Positions 54,931 through 64,000 of a stretch of DNA of 64,000 bases are shown here, piece by piece (the stretch's first letter is position 1; each line of letters starts with the position of its first letter). The notes beneath the pieces were generated by a model. The model did no database searches. It was not told where the DNA came from and was given only the letters and a program-made list of their open reading frames with translations. This stretch comes from Strigamia acuminata (taxonomy: Eukaryota; Arthropoda; Chilopoda; Geophilomorpha; Linotaeniidae). The translations under genes and the position numbers were made by a program. The stretch is taken from NCBI GenBank assembly GCA_949358305.1, contig OX442320.1:2992259-3056258 (forward strand), read 5' to 3'.

Positions 54931-55510
54931 TTGCATATCACTGCCGCGCGTTGGAAGTTTTGACGACTTCTTCATTTCTTCAATTCGTTTGGAACGAGTT
55001 GGTTGCATAATGCAAAGAACAAGTTTATTGTAACATGTTTGGGGTACACATATGCATAATCAGGAACAAAGGGTAAAACTGGACAATTTATGACACAAAA
55101 TCGGACGTCCGCGGTGTTGGCTTCTCTGCTTGACCCAGTGCATAATAAACTCATGTTAACCACGTTTTTGTCTATTCTTGAGGAAATTTACTTAAATAAT
55201 CGCAACCACTTAAAATCGAGTTACAAAACTTCAAATCTGTCTCGTGGCCAATTACGGTTTGAATACAAAAATTGGGAATTGTAAGACGTGGAAATTTAAA
55301 ACAGACAAAAGATGGCAAAATGAGTGGAAATCGCGTGGGCGCGCGCTTGTGCATTTGTTAGAAAACGCGTAGCAACAGCTCGCAAACGCGGCACACGGTG
55401 AGACAAGGACTAGAAAGGCCCGGAATAAAAGCTAAAGAAACGAAACAAAATCATGCCGCTCCGAAAGAGTGATTGGCAGCGCTGGTGTTCTTGCGTGTGC
55501 AAAAGTTCTG
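54931..55510. other. Interval without a recognised gene
   Basis: A CACTGCCGCGCGTTGGAAGTTTTGACGAC piece near 54945 recurs near 58010 and 58075 in short form. Nothing else was seen. Confidence 0.35.
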
Positions 55511-56058
55511 ATCATTTTAGAATTTATCAATTTATCGATGCCAAAATACAAAACAATTCATCCCTTATATTGAGTTTGAGCGTTGCTCAATCTGGTGGGA
55601 ATAACTGTTATTAAGCATGACGCAATTCCTTCACGTTGATTCAAAACAATAGCAATAGCGATGCTTTTTCTCATAGCAACAGTCACGTGTTGGTGTTGTT
55701 CATTCCATTTCTCAGTTGTTTTCTCTCGGATTGATTCGGATGGCTCGATTTTAGGTTTGAGAATTTAATGTTTTTGTATTTCTTCCTGCTGTGGCTCATG
55801 TGGTATTTGAACTGCTCAGTTTTGAGTCGATGGTTTGATTCGATTTACTATTTCTGAATTTGCATTCCATGTTTGTATTCCATTCCGGGCCTATTCTTCA
55901 TTCGAACTGATCGTAACTTGAGTTTGTAATGGGATTAGAAAAAAGCTTTTTTTCTTTATTTCAAACTGAAGTGAAAATTATTTATTTCTTTAGATGGAAT
56001 TTTCAGTAGACGGTCATTTAAGCAACGTGTGTGATGGCACCAGCCGGTTTTGCTTTTT
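55511..56058 (+). repeat. Duplicated block R1, copy 2
   Basis: Matches 23058-23632 almost throughout (TTATATTGAGTTTGAGCGTT, TCACGTGTTGGTGTTGTTCA, GGCACCAGCCGGTTTTGC). Confidence 0.8.
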
Positions 56059-56770
56059 TTAAAGGCTTTTGTCTGTCTGTCTGTCTGTCTGTTTCAACTT
56101 CCGGTTTGTCTAATTTTGGGTGTTTTTTCCAAAAATCAATTCACCGTAACAAAAAATTAAAATTTGGGCTTCGTAGCGCCCTAGAACAGGTCATTCTACA
56201 CATTATGAAAAAAAAGAAATAAAAAAAAGACTCATTTTTCGGCGCTGTGGACTGGAAGTACGAATGCTGAAAACTCTGATTTACGGCAAACTTTAAGCAT
56301 ACCGGAGCGCCACCTGGCGGAACCCGTGTTCTTTAATGTTCGCCCGATACGAATTTTGATGTTTTCGGCACTAAAAAAGGATTTAAAAATCCTGAAACCA
56401 CGCTCATTTGATTGGAAATTGCATTCTGCACAAGCCTGTATGTTTCTTTTTTCGATTCGGTAAAAAAAAAAATACGTTTTTTTACGATCGTAGCCGGCTA
56501 CAGCATGGTAAGAAATTTGAATATTGCCATAAAAACAAAAAATATGAAAAATGAACGGTTTAAAAAATTAGAAATATGTTTCCTGTGCAGAATTTGCCGC
56601 TCTTTCAAATGGTGCTGATAACTTTTTGATCTGAGCTACATTTTTTTTTTTGCTAAAAAATGATTTGTCATTTGACAAATTTTTATTATAGATTCAAATT
56701 TCTCAGGGATACAGCATAAAAGCCTTTTTCAAAAACGTAGTTTTTTTGGTTTACTTGTTCTTTAATTATG
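56059..56770. other. Gene-free interval with a CTGT microsatellite
   Basis: Five to six CTGT units lie at 56070-56092, followed by TTCAACTTCCGG; CGCCACCTGGCGG near 56308 is a short palindrome. No gene was seen. Confidence 0.5.
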
Positions 56771-56771
56771 A

Positions 56772-56895
56772 TTGGTTTGCACCGAATTTGTGCTTCCCTT
56801 TATGAAAATGAACATGCTTGAGAATCGTGCAGTGCACAACATGCACACGTGGTTGTGGCAGCCCTGCCTTTTCTTTTCCTATACTTCTACTCTTT
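56772..56895 (+). repeat. Dispersed repeat C, copy 3
   Basis: GAAAATGAACATGCTTGAGA, GTGCAGTGCACAAC, GTTGTGGCAGCCCTGCC. Confidence 0.7.
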
Positions 56896-56954
56896 TTAAA
56901 TTGCCAATACTATTAACATTTGTTTTAAATTATTCAAATTATTTTGATTTTTTT

Positions 56955-57202
56955 TCCAAGACAAAAGCTGAATACTGAATAACTGGAAATTAAGGAGTTT
57001 TAAATTTAATCAATCTTTATAAACAATCCGCAAATCAATTCAATTATCAAACTTTACAGAATCAGACAGTTTAAAGGACTGTCTGAGATTTATACAAAGT
57101 TGCTTGCTAACTATGCAAACTAAAGTCTATTACTAGACTGACTCACTTTAACTTAGAACTTTTACAAATGAAACAAACGGAACTTAATAACATTAATGAT
57201 TT
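56955..57202 (+). repeat. Dispersed repeat A, copy 7
   Basis: Matches 24199-24470 and, as there, is followed directly by a coiled-coil fragment, so the two were duplicated together. Confidence 0.75.
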
Positions 57203-57790
57203 CTATAAGCAGTACCGAGTTTGTATGTTTGAAACATTAATGGCGTCTTGAAGCGTTTTTCTTCTTCTAATTTCCAATTTGTAAAGCGCTCCCTCGTCAC
57301 GGGCTCTCCAAATTTTATTTCGCTCTATCATTGCTTTCTTAAACCAATTTTGTGCCTCGCGCAACTTAGATTTTAAAACTAATTGAAAATCAACAAAAAA
57401 TTTCTTGTTTTGTTCGTCCAGAAGTTGGCGTTCAGAACAGTACCAATTTTGCAAATCTCTCACATCTTTGGCGTGTGCTTTCCAAATTTGTTTGAATTCT
57501 ATCATTTCTTCCTGGGAGCAATTTTGTTCCTCGCTCAACTTTGACTTTAACTTTAATTTATATTTATCCAAATTTTTCTGGTAGCCTTTATCTAGATGTT
57601 CGCGCTGACAACCATACCAATTCTGCAATTTTGTCACATCTTTGGCGTGTGCCTTTTTTGCAAAATTGATTTTTCAAATCTAATTCTTTTTTTAATGATG
57701 CTATTTCTAACTTTTTTCGTTTTTCACCTCTCGATGCTGTCGCTTTCAAAGTTCGTTTAAGAGGAGGTTCACATCCGTTTTTTCCTTTGC
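57203..57790 (-). pseudogene. Coiled-coil family fragment with two 57-residue tandem repeats
   Basis: The 144-codon frame 57637-57203 holds two repeats: (1) DVTKLQNWYGCQREHLDKGY ... LKSKLSEEQN ... MIEFKQIWKAHAK and (2) DVRDLQNWYCSERQLLDEQN ... LKSKLREAQN ... MIERNKIWRARDE. Shared residues include LQNWY, the RE/RQ-LLD turn, LKSKL and MIE-x-IW. Upstream (57790-57650) the family N-part EKRKKLEIASLKKELDLKN is in another frame, so there is a shift near 57660. The structure is probably long helices. Function unknown. Confidence 0.6.
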
Positions 57791-57797
57791 TTACTAA

Positions 57798-57990
57798 CTA
57801 TACAAACTAAAGTCTATTACCAGACTGACTCACTTTAACTTAAGATAAGTTTGAAGTGCACTTTACAAATGGAACAAACAGAACACTTATAGAACACTTA
57901 TAACACTTATATAAACAAATCCTAAATTCAATTTGATAAATCAGAAGAAGAGTGCCAGGTTAACCTCAACCCTTTGTAATAAACTGAAAA
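57798..57990 (+). repeat. Dispersed repeat A, copy 8
   Basis: ACTATACAAACTAAAGTCTA through AACACTTATAGAACACTTAT to GAAAAGAACATTCAAG. Confidence 0.75.
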
Positions 57991-58382
57991 GAACATTCAA
58001 GTTGCATATCACTGCCGCGCTTTGGCAATTTAGACTTCTTCTTCATTTCTTCTAGTTGTTTCTGACGTTCGCATCACTGCCGCGCGTTGGCAATTTTGAC
58101 GACTCTTTCATTTCCTTAAGTCCTTTGAGACGAGTTGGTTTTTGAGACTTCGAAACAATCTAGCTGCGATTGCAGCACGCGCGAGCAACAATTTGAGACG
58201 TATTTGTAAACTTAACTAATGTTAATCGTTGAAGATTTTAACAAGGAAAATCGCGTGGTAACACGCGATGATACAGGTAAAAAGATGGTGGTCAATCCCA
58301 AAAACGGGGTTAACTTCCGGTTAACAAGGACCGGTCAAAATTACAGATTACACACCAGAGGGCACTCTTGGTGTCTCTCGAT
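57991..58382. other. Interval left of the 5.2 kb transposon
   Basis: No gene was recognised. It ends with the target duplication CAAAAAAC at 58383-58390. Confidence 0.4.
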
Positions 58383-58390
58383 CAAAAAAC

Positions 58391-58406
58391 CGAGGGGGGC
58401 GACAAT
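58391..58406 (+). repeat. Left terminal inverted repeat of the transposon
   Basis: CGAGGGGGGCGACAAT directly after the CAAAAAAC duplication. Similarity to the right end continues with gaps to the GAATCT word. Confidence 0.85.
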
Positions 58407-58439
58407 CAGAATCTGCTTGTCAGAGATTCGAATCTTTTT

Positions 58440-58668
58440 TGGGATTCGAAAGATTCGGATGGGATTCGGAAAGATTCGGATGGGATTCGGAAAGATTCGG
58501 AAAGATTCGGGGGATTCGGAAAGATCCGGATGGGATTCGGAAAGATTCGGAAAGATTCGGGGGATTCGGATGGGATTCGGGGAGATTCGGAAGGGATTCG
58601 GCGGGATTCGGTAGGATTCGGTGGGATTCGGATGGGATTCGGATGGGATTCAGAAAGATTCATATGAT
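58440..58668 (+). repeat. Left GATTCGG array
   Basis: About 18 GATTCGG words in one direction, spaced by AAA, GGG or ATGGG (for example GGGATTCGGAAAGATTCGG). The array makes both strands appear open; those frames are not genes. Confidence 0.9.
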
Positions 58669-58781
58669 TTTTTCGGATTTTTTTCAAATAAATTTAGTAA
58701 AGTGGGAGATATTTTTTCATTTTATTTGAGACATTTAATAAAATGAACATTTATTTAGTTTTATTTGAGACTATTGAAATA

Positions 58782-61700
58782 TTAAAATTTACAATCAAAA
58801 TTTTCCTTGTACACGTAATTGTCTATCTGATGACAAGAATCCTCTTTTTGTCTATCTGATGACAAGAATCCTCTTTCATGGATAAGTCTAAGAGCTGTTG
58901 TTTTTCGAATTAAAACATTTTTTTGTTTGATCATATACGGCACGTACAGACTTTCAATTGGAATATCATCAAATGAAAATGGTTCTTCTTGGTCAGCATA
59001 TACAAAGCATGACAGTCCATTTATTTTCACTTTTTTTAATTTTCTAGTTAAATTATTTCGTGTCATAACTTCTAAATTTGCCTGTGTTTCCTCATCTTCA
59101 TCTAATATCGGAGTTACTTTTTCATTTGGTTCAATGTTGGTTTCGGATTCTTCCTCTTCATTTTGACTTAAATGGTCAGATCTGACAATGACATCCTTAA
59201 CAAGTAAATTATCATTGAATATGTTGTTTGGATATAAAAAGCCGATCCCCACACTGTGCAATAATAGCACAGCTTTTCGTTGTGCCTTAGAAATACCGTC
59301 TATGATTATTTCATTCTTTGTTGGACAGCTAACATTTTGGAATGTCGAAGGCATTTCACCCATCTTAGATGAATATTTTTTTAATTTTGGCATCTTTAGA
59401 ATGTTATTCGAATTGGCAGAAGCTCTGACAGCTAATTCGGATTCAATTCGATAAATTTTTTTTATCAACTCACTGAGACTGAAATTAACAATTGTTGAAT
59501 TCACAACAGAGTAACTTCTGGCAATACGAAAGAGTTGTTCACATTGTTGCGATCCAAGTAATTGTGGTAAAAATGGCAATGAATTTTCTCTGCAAGTTTC
59601 AATAACACGTATTAAACTGTGGCCATTTAATTCGATGCACTGATACGCATTGGTAGTTATAAAACTGTCCAGTTGCTTGCAAGTGGTACAGTTTTTTAAC
59701 CAGAATCTCCATCCTCGTAAGATGAAAATCGCAGTCCAAATTTTCTCTATTCGTTTGAGAGGAGACAAGTCGTCTGCTAAAAAACAATCCAACACAAATT
59801 TCATCACTTTTAGATACAATAATGTTCCTCTAAATTCTTCTTTTTTTTCAATTAATTCAAGAACATTTTTGGACACCATTCGCTCGACAGCTGCATAGTT
59901 CATCTTGTCTCGGCAATCAAGATCAGAAAGTCTTAATGGATGTGAATCCTTTGAATTATTTTCCACTATATGCTGTAAATGTGAAATGCATATAAAACGG
60001 TGTCCAATTGGTAAACGATTTTTCTTAAGCAAACGACAACGTAGCTTTGCCCCAATGTGAATAGTGTCCTGAATGAGAGAAAACTTTATGTTTCCATTCA
60101 TAATAAACCATTTGTTTTCAGTTGAAGAAATCCTGTTTGGATCCTCTTCTTTTTCTTGAAAGACTGTTTTTGGTTCACAAAACAGACCACTTGATAACTG
60201 CATACTCCTTAATAATTTCGGATCACCATCAGCGCTGAAACCTGCGATCACAATATCATTTGCATTGCACTCATCAAGTGTTGTTTTCCATCGGTTCAGA
60301 ACATTAGTAGATGTGAATTTATTATCACTTCCAAATAAACAAAAACAAATGGCTGGAACATTTGGACACATTGGTTGTGCCATAATAACGTATGCTTGAT
60401 TAGCAAAATTATAATTTTTGAAGTAAGCTTTGACATCTGGTATGGATGTGAATGGAAACGTATTAATTTCCGGCAATCCACTTGCTGATATCGGTGAGAC
60501 AAATCCAACACATGCATTTTTATCGCCATCATAGTTGATTGATTGCACTAGGCGTGTTGCATCCTCACTTAACCAAACAGTGTTGTTAGTACAGTTGTAC
60601 CTCTCCATATGTTGCTTCAAATAACCAATTCTTAGTTTTCCCTCTGTAATATCGTTTTGGAATTTTTTTAGGTATCTTTCAACCTGGCGACTGCTTGGTA
60701 TACCGGAATTTAAATTCGCATATAAAATTGTGTATTTCGATGGTCCAAGCCACATAAATAACAACATAGCAAATTCTTTTATCGAATCTGAGTCGTATTC
60801 ATTTCGTTTTCGTTTGGTATTTGAGATAGCTGCATCCCACATTAGCTGCAAAAAATTGCTGGGTTTAACCGTGGATTCAACAGTGTGTTCCAGGCTTGAG
60901 TGGTCTTCAGTAACTGCCGTACTTTGCTGCTGCAGCAAATGCGTTATAAAGTTGTTTAAATTTTTGTTTTCAATTAACAAGTGTCGAATTTCATCAAGAG
61001 GGTTGTAAAAATTGGTAATCTTTTGGCACATCGCACTTGATTGTAACAATTCCTTTTTGCTTTTTTCTTTTCTGTAATAAGCTCTGGAGTACATTTCTGC
61101 AATTTTATAAAAATTTGTTATCATTTGTAAAAGGCATAAAACAATTTATTTATTCATTACCTATTGGCGTGGTTGTTACAATATCTTGATTTGCACCCAA
61201 CTCAAGATCTAATTGCATTTCATTCGTACATAAGCTTACATTGTCATTATTTTCTGTAACATAATTAAACTGGTCATTATCATTATCATCGTTGTGGGTT
61301 ATTTCTTCCCCATTCTTCTCTCCTGTTGCACGGAAATATAATGGCAAACTTTTTTGGGTCATGTTTCCAAATTTACACCTTTTAGCGCACTTTTCTAGAT
61401 GTCTTGTTGCATTGAAAACAGTAAAGTGTTTATCTCTGATGTGCAATCGTATTTTCCCATTACACATCAAACACAACACCACAACTTCATAATGTTCAAA
61501 TATATTGTCACTGCTTGATTCGCTGGAGGATACGGTAAATTTAAAATCTTTTTCGTGTTTTAAACTCTTTAGCGCTGGATCAGTCTGTTTTGCAAGCCAT
61601 TTTCTCATTTTTAATTTCACATCAGTGTAAATTATGGATTCATGAGTGTCGGTTTCTGACGTATTGGTGTTTGATGTGGTGCTTTTTTCAGTTCCATAGT

Positions 61701-62073
61701 TGCAAAACTTCTGACCACAAGAATCATTAGCTTTGTCTGACAGTCTCAGCCGCTTATGTGTTTTCACCACGGTTTTCTCGTTGTCATCGATTTTCCTTCG
61801 ACAGATATCTTTAAATCGTGTTATTTCTTCATGTTGTCCAGGTGCAAAACGAAATTTCTCGGGCTTTTTATGGAATTTTCCATAAATCGCTTTCAGCTCT
61901 TTCTCATCTTCGTATAGATCAGCTGTATCCTGCAGATATTTTTCAATCAATTCATTGCTTTCAATTTTTGAAATTCCAGTTAATGTGAAATATCCTGCAG
62001 CTTTCAAGCAGGCTTGGATCTGTGGCGAAATATCATTCTCTGTTGCGAATTGCCAAACCGTTCCATCCGACAT
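58782..62073 (-). CDS. Transposase-like protein of the 5.2 kb transposon, two exons, about 1075 aa
   Basis: Exon 1 62073-61161 starts at MSDGTVWQFATEND. A GT-AG intron of 64 nt (61160-61097; AATAG|GTAATG ... ATTGCAG|AAATG) joins in frame to exon 2, 61096-58782. The N-terminal half has a BED-like finger CLMCNGKIRLH ... NATRHLEKC. Exon 2 looks like an RNase H-fold transposase: LSEDATRLVQ (candidate first D), IAGFSADGDPKLLRSM (second D), QDTIHIGAKLRCRLLKK, CISHLQHI (C-x2-H), and LLGSQQCEQLFRIARS (candidate E). The C-terminal part is acidic. No stop or shift is present, so the copy may be active. The catalytic assignment is inferred from pattern and position, not from an alignment. An acceptor-like TTGCTTCAG upstream (62094) allows a 5' non-coding exon. 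Confidence 0.8.
61097..61160 (-). other. 64-nt spliceosomal intron in the transposase gene
   Basis: Donor GTAATG and acceptor ATTGCAG. It contains in-frame stops, and removal joins ATA G and AA ATG in phase 1 with no length conflict (3228 nt in total). Confidence 0.8.
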
Positions 62074-62229
62074 CCTTCCCACAGAAAAAGAAATCTGAAG
62101 CAAAACATTATTTATTAGTAAAGCTGCTATTTTTGCGGGCCTAAAACGACGTAATTGTAGCCGGAAAGCGGATCAAAAAACCGCCCTTTTGCAGACGCAT
62201 TGCGAAGTTATTGCCGGCTCATTTTTTGG

Positions 62230-62432
62230 GTGTAAATAACAATTTTTTTTAACCTAAAAATGAATTTTTTTAACATAAAAATGAATTTTTGGTCCAAAAA
62301 ATAAATTTTTCGTCCAAAAAATAAATTTTTTGTCAAAAAAATGAATTTTTTTTAACCTAAAAATGAATTTTTCGTTCAAAAAATGAATTTTTCGTCCAAA
62401 AAATGAATTTTTGGTCGAAAAAATGAATAATA
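62230..62432. repeat. AT-rich minisatellite inside the transposon
   Basis: About nine units of roughly 20-24 bp, typical form AATGAATTTTTCGTCCAAAA with TTTTTAACCTAAAA variants. It lies upstream of the transposase start. Confidence 0.8.
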
Positions 62433-63477
62433 TCCTCGATAATATCTTTGCGAGACACCTCTATCATTGGCCAATATAAGTAAAAGTAAGGTAAATTATA
62501 AAAAAATTTGTTCATTATTCCATTCGATTCCATTACATTTGTGTATGGAATATAAAAAAAGAATCAGGTAATATATTTTATTTATTTTGTTTTATTTATA
62601 ATCCATACTCAAATTTAATAAAAAAAAACAAAAAAAAAAGATCTTATTTTGCTAATTACAAATTTTAAAGAGTTTCATTTTCCTTTAAATTAATAACTTA
62701 CAAGTTAGTAGTAAATCAAATCAGATTTTTTTTTCATTAGAATAAAAAAAACGAATAATATATTTTCTTGTGGAATAAGGAACATTTTTTTTAGTAGGAA
62801 TTTGGCGATCATTTCAACCAAAATCGGTGAAAATAGCCCGAAATAGCCCATACGTCGCCATACGTATATTTCAACCGATATCAATAGAAATAGCTTTTCC
62901 GAAATATCAAATTAACGCGCACTTAGTTCATAATCTGTTACCGTACTAATTATTCAATTTCAATTCAATTTCAATTCAAGTTTGACTCGAATTTCACCGT
63001 AGCGCTAAAAAAATCGTCGACTTTCGTAACAATTTTCGTATGGTCGTATGAATGGAACTTGCCAGAGGAACCTGTAGTTGGAACGAAAAGCATCATAAAA
63101 ATAATCAATGAGAAAATAATAATCCGCAAAAGTCTTACCTTTAATAGGATAAAGTAAAATACGAGGTAAAATAGCACGCAATCCAACTCAATCACAATTG
63201 CGAACAATGTTGAATTCCGGGATTAATTTGAAGTTCGCGCTAAATCATAAATGCGCATGCGCAGATACCGCGCAGCGAGGTGCGCAGGTATAATTTCCTC
63301 CGATACGGACAATTTCAACGACAATTTCCGACAATTTCAATGTGGAACATTTATTTCTCGATTTATTTACAGTTGTCAGTTATTCCCTTGGTTATTCCAG
63401 TTTTTTGTAAAAATATTATTACATTTTTTTATCATAAATTTTGACTTTATTTTCCTCGATTTGTATACAATTTAAAG
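62433..63477. other. AT-rich 5' region of the transposon
   Basis: A 78-codon - strand frame at 62971-63207 starts with a hydrophobic stretch, but nothing supports it as a gene. The promoter of the transposase should lie here. Confidence 0.4.
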
Positions 63478-63592
63478 ATTCGAGATTCGAAGATTCGGTG
63501 GGATTCGGAAAGATTCGGGCGGGATTCGGAAAGATTCGGGCGGGATTCGGAAAGATTCGGGCGAGATTCGGAAGCCATTGTCAGAGATTCGG
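63478..63592 (+). repeat. Right GATTCGG array
   Basis: Nine GATTCGG words, spaced GGGCGG or AAA, in the same direction as the left array rather than inverted. Confidence 0.9.
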
Positions 63593-63595
63593 TCA

Positions 63596-63611
63596 AATGT
63601 CGCACCCCTCG
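63596..63611 (-). repeat. Right terminal inverted repeat of the transposon
   Basis: The - strand reads CGAGGGGTGCGACATT, and CAAAAAAC follows on the + strand. Confidence 0.85.
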
Positions 63612-63619
63612 CAAAAAAC

Positions 63620-64000
63620 ACTATTGTCGTTAAAACATTACCAATACAATTCGATATTCGATAAAAACAATTACATAGAGACTTAAAACACTTTTCGAAA
63701 TAAAACACTAAAATTAAACATAAATTGAAATCATTACTAAACATTAAATCCAAATCTGGATTTTACATTGGTTGCATAATGCAAAGAACAAACAATAAAG
63801 GGTCACATGGACAGAGCGTTCTGACCCATGGTTGTCGTGTCTTTAATACAATATCCGAATTTTGATCAACTTGGAAAATTGCCGGTTGAGTTTCTTAAGC
63901 ATTTATTTGCATAAGTGTTTTAACTTTATTCAAGTAATTTACTAACTTAAAATATCCCGGTCATTTCTTCGTTTGTCTAGAATCGTCTATTAGCAATGCT
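63620..64000 (+). other. Right flank with a fragment of block R4
   Basis: Bases 63797-63910 (AAAGGGTCACATGGACAGAG, CCCATGGTTGTCGTGTC, ACAATATCCGAATTTT) match 32815-32940 and 35870-35960. No gene was seen. Confidence 0.6.

Larger units (their letters stand above)
58391..63611 (-). mobile_element. Complete 5.2 kb DNA transposon, superfamily unresolved
   Basis: The left tip CGAGGGGGGCGACAAT and the inverted right tip CGAGGGGTGCGACATT match at 14 of 16. CAAAAAAC flanks both sides exactly (58383-58390 and 63612-63619). GATTCGG arrays lie just inside both tips. It contains one gene with a 64-nt intron and no stops. An 8-bp duplication is known for hAT, P, Merlin and KDZ elements; the tips lack the usual hAT CAG start. 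Confidence 0.85.

Noticed and set aside
58219-58729. Several overlapping frames on both strands (up to 131 codons)
   Set aside because: Created by the GATTCGG array, which lacks stops in most frames.
62971-63207. 78-codon - strand frame with a hydrophobic start
   Set aside because: Inside the transposon's AT-rich 5' region; no splice link or motif.

Overview
The window is invertebrate-looking animal nuclear DNA. It is AT-rich, its spliceosomal introns are tiny (about 58-112 nt in the cellular gene, 64 nt in a transposase), and most of it is transposable elements plus duplicated, decayed blocks. No rRNA, tRNA, CRISPR or bacterial feature was seen. The species cannot be named from the sequence. 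A primer site that fits the 3' end of animal tRNA-Gln and another that nearly fits tRNA-Pro agree with a metazoan.

Layout, left to right. 1-4317: the 3' end of a BEL/Pao retrotransposon (pol plus 3' LTR), with an in-frame TGA near the end of pol. 4318-7239: repeats, a GC-rich hairpin cluster and a broken hAT (ZBED-like) transposase. 7240-8004: a small five-exon cellular gene on the + strand. 8830-9371: two Tc1 transposase fragments head to head. 9770-21740: a solo BEL LTR (TSD CACAT) split by a complete 11.4 kb Ty3/gypsy element on the - strand (TSD AGGT, LTRs identical on reading). That element has gag, pol joined by a -1 frameshift at A AAA AAC, and a third gene of two exons in the env position that does not look like an envelope.

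21741-36770 and 50437-58390: mosaics of duplicated blocks with exon-like, mostly broken fragments of a lysine- and glutamate-rich coiled-coil gene family on the - strand, an atlastin-type GTPase pseudogene, and CAGTGCTGGACTGG-type hAT MITEs.

36774-50436: a composite structure. A second Ty3/gypsy element (- strand, about 2 kb LTRs, tRNA-Gln primer site, same A AAA AAC frameshift site, gag broken by one base) lies between two inverted half-copies of a Tc1-like transposon whose outer tips are flanked by TA. The right LTR runs into Tc1 sequence without a break.

58391-63611: an apparently complete 5.2 kb DNA transposon with an 8-bp TSD (CAAAAAAC), inverted tips starting CGAGGGG, arrays of GATTCGG just inside both ends, and one intron-containing transposase-like gene (about 1075 aa, BED-like finger) that I cannot assign to a superfamily.

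How it fits together: the elements explain nearly all long open frames. The likely cellular sequences are the 154-aa gene at 7240-8004, the atlastin-like pseudogene and the coiled-coil family. The two most novel items are the spliced third gene of the 9918-21311 element and the 58391-63611 transposon.
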